From Pleodorina starrii (Eukaryota; Chlorophyta; Chlorophyceae; Chlamydomonadales; Volvocaceae), in the NCBI GenBank assembly GCA_030267565.1, contig BRXU01000001.1, forward strand, positions 434,001-498,000: a stretch of DNA of 64,000 nt. The letters run 5' to 3'. The notes below the pieces were generated by a model that saw only the letters and a program-made list of their open reading frames with translations, did no database searches and was not told the DNA's origin. Made by a program: the position numbers and the translations under genes. Positions 52,601 to 62,248 of the stretch are shown here, one piece after another (within the stretch, counting starts at the first letter, position 1; the number at the start of each line of letters is the position of its first letter).

Positions 52601-55600
52601 ACCTGTGCACCTCCATGGTACATGATCCGGCCGTTGGGCAGTACTGCAAATACAGAAAAGGTGTAATAATTAGTAGACGACATCAACATAGTGCAAAACA
52701 TCAATCATCCCATCGTAAAATTAATTTAGTAGGGCGGAGCGCCACTCGATGCATAATTCCGTACGTCTAGCTAGTGGCGGCGGGGATGGACACGCACGCA
52801 CGCGCGCGCAACACACCTGATGCATCTCCCATCACCCGCCGCGCCCCCATGAACTCGATAATCCACCTGCGTGCACAGAATATAAGCTTGCATTAAACGC
52901 ATGTACGTCTTTAAGCGTCAAAGCCCCTGATCCGGCACAGAGCCAGATCCGAAAGATTGATGCCCACGTACGTATGCAATGAGGTAATTCAGTTGAATGC
53001 TATCTTTTACGGATGGTGTTCATCGATCTGTTTTACGAAGAACTTCCTTTATCTGGGTTGGTACAAGCTATTTTATCCGCAGTACTCACCCTCCGTCGCA
53101 TATGGATTTGAGGTCATCACCGCAGTACCAGAAATCGAGTCGGGCGGTGTAGTTGCTGGCGGGCGTGACAGCGGCGAGGCTGACGGGCTGCAGGCGGGGG
53201 GCAATCGATGCAGTGATGAAGCGTGCGTCAAAAAAACTCGTACGCCAGAAATACTAGATCAGTAACATGTAGCACCCTGCAAATGGCTCGTCCAGTGCAG
53301 CAAGTACATGTATGCACAACGAACAGATAGAACAAAGGGTGGCCAACGAGCGAACGAGGGGTTAAGAGGGTGATTACGAGGGGATACTCTACAGTATTTA
53401 ACTGATATCCAAACTAAGAATCTAATGGCAGACAAAGACACCAATCAACGAACTAGGACTCCATCCTGTGCTGATAATTGCGGTGGATATCTATGTTCAT
53501 TAATTAGTACGTACCGCTCCTCCGAAGATGTGCAATGTGAAGTTGTTGTACGCCCCGTTTGCATCCGGCTGAAGCGCGTGCAGCACAATGGCGGATGTGT
53601 ATTTGTACATGGTGTGGAACCTGGGGGGGGGGGGAGGGGGGGAAGGACCATGCATGCAATAATGGTGGGGTTACCAGTCGGGTGACGTATTTTGTGTAAC
53701 CGTCGGCGGGTGAGCAAGTACAACGACATTTCTGCGTGTATCCTGTTTTCCAGTAGTGGCGCATACAGACCGCCTTATGTACTGCCCCTAATGTTTATTT
53801 GCGATTATGTATTTGAGTACTCACAATCGTTGGAATTAAATAAGGAATTATTTGCATTAATTGCTTAAACGCACTAGGGCATAACCTCCAGTGGCTTATC
53901 TTTATGGGGGTCATATCATTCTACCGGTAATGAACTTACGGATATTCTGCCGGCAGCGGTGGTAGGTTCCTCACGAGTGTCCAGTTGGTGGTGGTGATGC
54001 TGCCGGCACGATTGCCCCACCAGAGCACCTCGCCTGCAGGTAGACAGATAGACGGGTTTGTGTATGTACGGGCAGCCGGCGGTTCCAGTGCAAAACAACG
54101 AAGGACAGAAGCGCTTCGCGGCCCTTCAGATACGTGCAGGGTTAATTTACACTGAATGCGTGGTTCATGTGGCGTGCGTGCGGTCACGCAGAAATTTACG
54201 TATAGGCGCGCATGGGAGACTGCTTCAGGGCGGGAACGGGTGCAGGAGAAGGTAAGGAAAACTAAAACAGGGAGCGCGCGCATGCACCCAACTTCACACA
54301 GCAGGCTACTGCTGGCGTAGCTGTGGTTTGCACTATCGCTCCACGTTCCGCTTCCGCTGTGCGAAATAAACGAACCACTCCGTCCTCCGACCGGTAGATA
54401 GGACTGCTTACCTCGAGGCAGTTGATTGATGAACGGGAACCTGCGTGCAATGCAGCACAGTTCACGCGGCGATATGCGTACTTACGCGCCATCACCAACA
54501 AAGAACGTAAATCAGCGTATTGTTTTAAATCAAATCATGCATACGTATGTACATATATACAGCCGTTACATCAAGCTCCCAGCTCGTTCCTCGCAAGAAG
54601 CTCATACATGCACTGAATGAAGGTAAGGGAACTAACGTAGAGAAGTAGCTAGATAGAGAATCAGCCACCTATGGTACAACGCGATTTGCTCAGCAAGTGC
54701 TTAATTTATAAATTACCCGCCAGTTTTTAGACTTACGGCCAGTCCGTTGGAAATAAGGGCACCCCATCCATCCACTCATCAATCACGCTTGCATCCCGTC
54801 AATAATACTCCCTATTAGTAAAGCGCCGGACGACGTACCAGTTATTGCCTGCGTTTTGCTTGAACCTGAGCGGCATCTCAACGATGACGGTGCCGGCGTC
54901 CGGATCGTCAGGATTGAAGTGCTCAGCGTACGGAAGCTGAGGGCCCCTGTCAAGCTCCGCAGTTCCGCCCACAACCAGCACCTGCAGCAGTGAGGAGGAG
55001 CCACACATATACATACGTACGACATTATGTGTAACGTGGTGAGCCATCATTTTGTACAATATTATGGGTCCGGGTGTGTCGTCTGTGGGGCTGCATGCTG
55101 GGCATTGCGGGGCAACGCAGGGTTGAACTTCCTTCGTTCTCCCTGCACGTAGTAGAAAACATGTAACCCCCTGGACTGCCGGCGGGCCATCAAATTCTTC
55201 CTCACAGGAAATGAGAAAACGAATTCATCTATGTGAGTAACGAATGCAGCTAGGGGGTTTACATTTGTCCAAACGAATTCAATGATGAGCCCTTCCTCGC
55301 CTGCTGCATCCATCCCGCATTTCGGCAACCGGACCAACCAACGTACCGATCCGTTATCAAGGCGAGTTGGGGTGGGGTACCACCTGTGAAGAGGGGCCCA
55401 TACATACATGTACTCAATCGGCAAGCCGTCGCCGAGGAGCGAGCCGTGACACCTTTATATGCAAGCGTAGCCTGAATCGTCAGGCTTGCTGCTGCGTGGT
55501 TCTATCTGTCGATGTTGTCGGACTGTCTATCTATCTTATGCCATGCTCCGAACACCAGCACGCGTGCCCGCGAACAAAATTGCTTAGACCATAACGCGCC

Positions 55601-57529
55601 TCATCATATTTCAGGATGATCCGTCTAAGATCCGTCTGTCCCGGTGCCCAATGTTCCAGCAGGTGATTTAATCAAACGAACAGCAAACATGACGATAGGC
55701 AGCTAGCTGTACCGTAGCCCGCCCCAAGCGCGCACCTCTGCAACCTCATGGTCAAAAGCTTGGACACGGTGTTGGTGGCGTTGTCGTATGCCTGGGAGGT
55801 GGGGCATTATCAAACACACGCACGCCCGGCTCATCGGCGCTTAGTCTCCGGCTCTTTGAGGGAATATAATGTTGATGACGTCAGATGACAACAGAGACCT
55901 TGTACGTAGTTTACCACCTAAAATCGATGTCGACTGCGACCCGCGTCTGGTCCAACACTGGCTGAACACAAGGATGAGACGAAGCATTATTCCAATTCAT
56001 CTCCAGCAGCTTACTTACCGTAACGATTCTCCGGCCGTCTCCAAGCACCAAGTTGGCGTTGTAGCCTCCCACCAGGACGGGTCGGCCGTCACCCAGCACC
56101 AGCTGACCAGCGCAGAAGTGCTCGTGGATGGAATCGATGAGGGTGGTCTGTGGCGGTGGTGCGTGAGGGGCCGATCGAGCGATAGATGCGACATGTGCGT
56201 ACATTCGCAAATTGATGACTTTGTTCACACGCAATTATACGTATACATCCGTCATCATGGGCAGCTGCAATCGAGGAACGGCGGATAGATAAACAGGCCA
56301 GCAGGCTTTAAAGCGTGTTCGCGTTCCTTCTTTTTTTGCCCTTACGGTACGTAGTTCAAGTTTAAATTTTGGTTTCGTACTGCCAGGTTCATTAATATGA
56401 TCAGCTCAAATCAAGTTATGCGCCAATAATAATGGCTTGCCAGCAGAACGGACGCAAGAACTACCTGTAAGTACACGCTATCACTTACTTCATTATTGTC
56501 AAGGTCAACGGTGCCCAAGGTCAAGGCGTGTGTGGAGTTCAAGGCCCGGTGAGTGAACAGGTACTTGCGGGTGCCTGGCACGGACGCCATTCCGATGGCT
56601 ATGACGGGGGCGCGGATGCCAATATCTCTGAAAGTAGCCGCTGGCGGCGGAGGGGGCCTGGGAGGTGCCGGTGGGGACGGGGGTGCCGGGGGTGGAGAGG
56701 GTGGAGATGGAGGCGGTGAAGGTGAGGGCGGTGGCGAAGGTGGCTTAGGTGACGGGGGCAGGGGCGGCGAGGGCTTGGGCGGGAGAGGTGGGGACGGGGG
56801 CGTCGGTCGAGAGGGTGTTGGAGGCGAGGGCTTGGGTGGAGGGGGCGCTGGCGGCGAGGGTTTGGGGGATGAGGGTGGTGGGGGCGAGGGCCTGGATGGG
56901 GGCAGTCGGGGTGATGGCGATGGCGGCTTGACGGCCGTCACTTGCTGAAGTAGCCGTGTTCCTCCTCCTCCGGAGCGAGGTTCGTTGTCATTGCGGGCCT
57001 GCGAAGTGTAGGGCAATCAAGAACAGCGCAAGGTAGGGAGGCCAATCATACATGAAGCGTAATTATCGTCATTGCAGGACAACAGAGGTTCGAAACGCAC
57101 GGCTGGAAGCTAAGTATGGAAGGAACCAAACACCTGAAAAGGCTCTTTATGGTAGCCGGCATAGGGCTGGCCCAGATAACATCGGCTCTAGCTAGGAAAT
57201 TTGTGAACATGCACATACATGTAAAAAAGTGTCCAGGCACACACTGTGAGACGGCGGTATGTAGCAGTGACACAGCAGCACGCAGAAGCGAATACTGCGG
57301 ATTCTTTAATTACATACTATGCATTATTTCTCAGACCTACCGAATCGAAGCTCGAAAAGGCAACAACGTCGTCGTCCTTAACGTCGGCGATACTCCGGGC
57401 AGCGGTTGCACGCTGGAGCGTCGAGGAGCCAACCAGCAACAGCAGCAACAACACAGCACCCAGAAGAGGGAGCGTCGTCCGAGGCGCTGCAGCGGCACAA
57501 GGTCGCAATAGGCGACCGCCGAGACTCAT
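49696..57529 (-). CDS. Secreted glyoxal/galactose oxidase-like copper radical oxidase, copy B (complete)
   Basis: Exons: 57341-57529, 56465-56998, 56019-56147, 55736-55791, 55347-55383, 54839-54981, 54737-54774 (uncertain), 53940-54033, 53515-53620, 53090-53187, 52817-52866, 52603-52643, 51938-52061, 51360-51451, 50875-51011, 50301-50415 and 49696-49863. All are GT-AG, in phase, about 716 residues. Residues 1-45 are a signal peptide (LLGAVLLLLLLVGSS). About 87-183 is a Ser-Pro-rich, pherophorin/extensin-like linker. The seven-bladed oxidase domain carries FCAGQ (Cys253) and RWYPT (Tyr305), the pair that forms the Cys-Tyr radical cofactor. It also has KMYHSAA (Tyr552, His553) and VTHS (His650), the copper ligands, before a C-terminal Ig-like domain ending GYYMLFLLGEHS. 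The family oxidises aldehydes or alcohols and releases H2O2; an extracellular-matrix role is inferred. Substrate cannot be told from sequence. The exon 6/7 junction is the weakest part. Confidence 0.88.
52541..52588. repeat. tttgccctcatag short tandem repeat
   Basis: About four units lie in the intron just downstream of copy B exon 12. Copy A has a (gtgc)n run at the same place (20338-20364). Confidence 0.75.
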
Positions 57530-58396
57530 TGGCTTGGCTGCTGTATGTTGGGGATAGATGGAGCAACACCGAGCGCGGGGATGAAATGTAAACTGTGGTA
57601 AACTGTGCTATCCTCTCAGGTGGAGTGGCAAGAGAAGGACTTGTGAGATAGGTATCGTTATTGCTGATTCGCGGAAATTGCTTACTTGGTGGACCAAAGG
57701 ATAAGCACGATTACACCCGAAGAGGTTGAATGGAATGGTGAAAATACAAGTGTTCACACCGACTTTTATGCAGTTCGCGCCAGCCTCGTACCTAGGCCCG
57801 TACGCACGTTTCTCCAAAACTGGTGGCTCGTAATAAGCAGTTGTTCGTACCTGACAGCAGCAGTTGCTGCTGGTTACGGGAGTTTACGAATGCACTGCTT
57901 AGTATGTACCGCTTGCTGGGCTCCCGGCAGGCAACTGCCGTGCAGAGAGGCTCCACAGGCTGCAGAATTTTTCTATCTCCTTACAGCAATTTCATGCCAT
58001 GTGTCCATGTTAGCTTGGGGACAGGAAACTGCACTGAAGCTGCAGGCTAGCTTTTGCGACTGCTGCCTCGGCGGACATGCTTATTACGGGACTATCCGAT
58101 ACATACGTGCCTGACTTGCGCGCAACTGGCTGGCTGGTCGGTCACTCCCACGCACACGCATCCATGCATACGAAATCGCCTACCACTGCATAGATGGAGA
58201 TATTGCGTGTGCAGACGACGCCGCACCGTTAATAACCTACCAACGTACGTACTCCCTCAACGAACCGCCTCGACGGCTCGCCTCTGGCCGGGTGGCCCCT
58301 GAGCGAGCGATCTAGGAACGTAACGCACGTACGTATATATAATAAATAAAAATTGGCGCTGGACAGAGAGCAACGCAAGGATTCATATATACCGTA
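57530..58396. other. Spacer 5' of oxidase copy B
   Basis: Near-identical to 25264-26106. It should contain the promoter of copy B. I find no TATA box or other recognisable element in the 150 bp before the ATG at 57529, and no conserved ORF. Confidence 0.55.
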
Positions 58397-59026
58397 GGGC
58401 CACTAATGTTTTGATATTATAATTTTTAAGAGGATCAACATATTTTGAGAATTGTTTTCAGACCACTAAAGTTTTCCGGGGCATTTTGGCGCGAGCAGAA
58501 ACGTTTAAGAGAAACCTGAGAAGTGATGTAATGTTTTAGAGTTCCCATAAGCCGTTCGTGCTAAGGCGGCATGCTGCGCTGTGGAACACACGTGCGAAGC
58601 CGTGACCGACGACAGCTGGGGCAGCTCCGGGCGCTCCTGGCGACGCATTCGCCCGAACGCCTAAGCGCAGCGGTGACAGCAATCGTCCTTGCCACCCTCA
58701 AGGAGTGCTGAGGTGTGGAGGGCAGCTGCTGAACCCCCCTACCGGAATACCCTTGGCAGCACATCCATCTCACGTTCACGCCAGGGGCGACGGGGTGCAC
58801 CAGAAGCTGGCACGAGAGGGCTTTGGCCTCGCAAACCCATTCTCTGATCGTGCCTCTCTAACAAGTTTTTTTATGTTGCGCGGGGAATTACTAATAGTAC
58901 TTTACGTAGGGCGCTGGGGGGAATATCCGGTAGCCTGGTAATTATTTAAGGGAACCGCCAATCATTTTTCGAAACTGGTTTAATGGACCCAGACTATTTA
59001 TGAATTACTTAAAACATTGGTGGCCC
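58397..59026. mobile_element. MITE-like insertion, about 630 bp
   Basis: The segment is absent from the copy A spacer near 26109-26133. Its ends are imperfect inverted repeats: GGGCCACTAATGTTTT on the left and the inverse of GGGCCACCAATGTTTT on the right, 15 of 16 bases matching. It encodes no transposase. An internal ccactaaagtttt near 58463 resembles the end sequence. No clean target duplication is seen, and about 16 bp of the copy A flank are missing here. Confidence 0.65.
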
Positions 59027-59194
59027 ACACTAACCAATAATTACAAGACGTCCTCTTTGTTTCGCGAAAGATAGTCACGGGATGCATAGCAGCAGAGCCG
59101 CCGGACAGATACCTCAAACAAACGAATTTGCTCGAGTCGTTCATCGATATGCCTGGTCGACCTCTCTCGATCGCTCATTCGGGCCCCCGATTCG

Positions 59195-59240
59195 CTAGCT
59201 CGCTTTCCGACTAGCTCGCTTTCCGACTAGCTCGCTTTCC
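59195..59240. repeat. 16-bp minisatellite, three copies
   Basis: Short allele of the repeat at 26301-26458, in the equivalent place of the tandem unit. Confidence 0.9.
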
Positions 59241-59696
59241 GCTTGGTCGGCGGTCTAGGGTAGAATGTGTCGTTGTAGTCGAGTAGGTCAGATTTCACCG
59301 TCGGAACGCGCGTATGTGCATGTGCATGTGTATGTGTGTTTGTTTGCCCGACCGTTCCCGACAGCAACTATGTAGTAACCTACGATTCGACGGATCTAAT
59401 AAGCCCGCCGCCGCATCGCAGTCTTGACAGTCATCATAAGGTGCGACCTTGATCGATTATTGTCTCTATAAAATGTTGCAATAAGCATATTTCGTTTGGT
59501 GACACGACTCAGCATGTACGTATCTATAGGCACATTCTCAATTCGATACGTAAGCAGGGTGATTACTAATCCGAAATGCGTCCGCCCGAATCGAGTGATC
59601 TCACTCGCTTTCGATCGAACGAATGATCTCACGTCCGCCTGCCAACGGGGACTTTCATAAAACAAGGGGTTGGTGTCGGCTTCCTTGAAGCCGGAA
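59241..59696. other. Spacer segment shared with 27100-27411
   Basis: From about 59340 to 59660 the sequence parallels the copy A spacer. No gene is recognised. After 59660 it diverges into sequence found only here. Confidence 0.5.
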
Positions 59697-60767
59697 AAAG
59701 GGCGGGGCCCCACTAAATCCGTACGGGTTAAGTTGAGTGCTAGGGCGGCGAGGGCGTGAAATGTGAGAGTGTCGACATTCCTGCTGATAGACAGCCAGAG
59801 ATTTTTCCCGAAATGCCTGCTAGCCGAGTCGTTATCAAGGCCTGCCGGCGCCGCGCGAAGCGCGTCATCCCGTCGGGTGCATGAGCGCATGTGCGCATCG
59901 ACCGAAATACGGCATTTCCAAAGCGAGCGGCGAGGGCGTCAACTGTGAGAGTGTCGCATCGACATTCCTGCTGATAGGCAGCCAGAGCTTTATATCTGAA
60001 ATGCCTTCGGCTTCAGCAATCCGACCCATGTTTAGCATCGCGCGCCGTCTCGGCACTGTGCAACTCTTCCGGCCAGCGCATTGGCTGAAGTTACTTGACA
60101 GTAGACATGGAGTGTATCATTTACACATCACGCAGGCTGACTTGCCAATAGAAGGACAGCGGAACTGTTTGCGAGGGTAGCGACGACGTGCAGTTGCCGA
60201 CGAGAGTGCACAGGCTTCGCTACTGAGGTATTCGCCGTAGAGGAGGCTTGACTGCTATAACATCAGGACAGGGAATGTAGAAGTCCATCCCCTAGGTTGC
60301 CGACTGGACTTGTTGGGCGGCCCGCAGAAGACCGCTGCATAGGGCTGCATCGTGCGTGCATCGGCGGCTTGGCGTCCAACAACCAGCAGTTTGCCCCTCA
60401 TGGTATGCCTTTGTAATAGCAATATGCGTCAAGACGATCGGACCGGCAAGCAGAGCTGCTGTGGTGTGGTCGCGGGAAGAGTGTTTGCAATGCAAACATA
60501 GTTTGTTTCCGAAACGAAGATTCATTTCACGCCGTCATGTCAGAATTCCACCTTAAGGAACGATGACTCTTCTGGAATTAATTATAGGCCGAGAGGTGAT
60601 GGTTTGACCTCGGCCTCGGTCCATGGAGACTGCCAAACTGGTTTGTACTCATGCGATGTTGGGTTCCAATAATAAATTTACCGTGCAATAAAGAATGTAA
60701 TCTTTTACTTATGCAGCCTTTCCGTTGGCCGAAAGTCTGCACTTGTCCAATTACTTCCATCCCAGAT

Positions 60768-60833
60768 CCCAGAACCCAGAACCCAGAACCCAGAACCCAG
60801 AACCCAGAACCCAGAACCCAGAACCCAGAACCC
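60768..60833. repeat. Heptamer minisatellite (cccagaa)n
   Basis: About nine near-perfect head-to-tail copies of cccagaa. Confidence 0.95.
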
Positions 60834-60854
60834 ACGGACGTGGGCAATCCTACA

Positions 60855-60895
60855 GGGCGGGGCCCCCCTGGGCGCTTCGCGCTGGGGCCCCGCCC
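60855..60895. repeat. Strong GC-rich hairpin
   Basis: GGGCGGGGCCCC (60855-60866) and GGGGCCCCGCCC (60884-60895) are perfect 12-bp inverted repeats with a 17-nt loop that itself contains gcgcttcgcgc. It sits at the right end of the unclassified insertion and is followed by five A residues. Confidence 0.85.
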
Positions 60896-62248
60896 AAAAA
60901 CGTGAGATCGTTCGATCATGAGGCGCACAACTACGTATGTAACGCCTGCCTTGTTAACGAAGTTGTCTCGGGCGCATCGATCTTGGATTAGTAACGTCGC
61001 TGTATTATGCACGTACTTGCTTATCAAGCCGGACGCACGTATCCAAGCTGGACATATCGACGCGGACGTTGCTTGCAGGCGCGCGTGCCTCGTACTATCA
61101 ATTGTGCTAAATATCTGCTGAACGACGCCGGTTTACCCTGACACTTGTTTTCACTGCGTGGGGGTAGGTGCAGCCTAATTTTATTTATTTAGTGACTGCG
61201 TCTGTGATTCAAATTTGCAGTACATACATACGTACGTATGTCACACGACGCTTTACAAGGGCCTACGCACATCGTTACGTAAACAACAGTAATTAGTCTT
61301 CTCTCTGGCGCAGCAGTCCAATGCGCAAGGCGAGGCCGGACGCAGGGGCGCAGACAGTTGATTGGCAGCAGCTTTTGGCCGATCGAGGGCCCTTCCCCGC
61401 GTAGACAACGCCGGCTTTCGGTTGCACCAACGGCATTACCCGCCAGCCGCCGAAGTACGTGCGTATTTAGGCCACCAGCATGGATAGATGAGGCCAATGA
61501 CTTGTTACAGGCGGCTACATCAAACCTTTAGTATCACTAAGCTAACATACATGTTTATTACGCAGACCCCATTTAGTCAACTGGGGTATGTTTGGGAGAT
61601 AGCCCTGCAGGCAGTATGTAGTGCTACAACCGTGTCATCATGAACAACACTCTCTATCAATACTCAGGACAATAATTAATTTAGCAGGCTAGCACAAGCA
61701 ACGGGTATCCCAAGCTTTAACACACACGAATGCAATGAAAAAAACACATTATCCGTCCATGACAATTCGTCAGCAACCGAGCAAGCGAATGCTCATATTA
61801 AATGTATGCTTCAACGTATCTTTTACCTACCTACCAACATCGCATCTCCCACGTTCACATACACAGGGATATGCCCACCCTGTCTCTTGCTAGCTAGGCA
61901 TCACCCCGCCGAAACAAAAGGCATGATCGATCTCGCTGCGTCTTTGCTTAGGGTTTGCTTGCTGCTTGCCCGTCGCAAGTTGCTAAAACCACTCAAACTA
62001 ACAAACGTACCCCTGCCTGGCAGCCGCGCGCATGCGTGTACCTCGGCACTGGGATGAAGCGGCGGCGTACCAATACGCAGTCTACGTCAACACACACACC
62101 CATGCATAACAACATAACGCCGGGTGAGCCCATGCGCCGTTATAATAACATACGGGGCGCAAGCTATGTGTGCGTGCCCTCATTAACGGAGAAAGCTTCG
62201 CATCGAGTCGAGCGGCTGTGCACAGCAGTGCAGCTGCACCCGGCCGTC
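60896..62248. other. Spacer 3' of oxidase copy C
   Basis: Counterpart of 41117-42258 joined to 49463-49695. It contains the uninterrupted hAT target CCTGGCAG at 62016-62023. No gene is recognised. Confidence 0.6.

Larger units (their letters stand above)
59697..60895. mobile_element. Unclassified 1.2-kb insertion with GGGCGGGGCCCC ends
   Basis: This stretch has no counterpart in the copy A spacer. It begins with gggcggggcccca at about 59701 and ends with the inverse at 60883-60895. Inside, an approximately 80-nt block (gcggcgagggcgt...gtgagagtgtcg...cattcctgctgata) is repeated near 59740 and 59927. The right end has the heptamer array and hairpin listed separately. No transposase or other coding motif is found. 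The common ends suggest a non-autonomous element, but a class cannot be given. Confidence 0.45.
49696..62248. repeat. Tandem duplication unit B (gene B plus spacer)
   Basis: Measured from the stop codon of copy B to the stop codon of copy C, the head-to-tail unit is about 12.55 kb. The same order of exons, introns and spacer occurs in 1-49695 once the DIRS/gypsy, LTR/LINE and hAT insertions are removed, and begins again at 62249. Point differences and indels are frequent in introns, so the duplication is older than the gypsy and hAT insertions. Confidence 0.9.
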
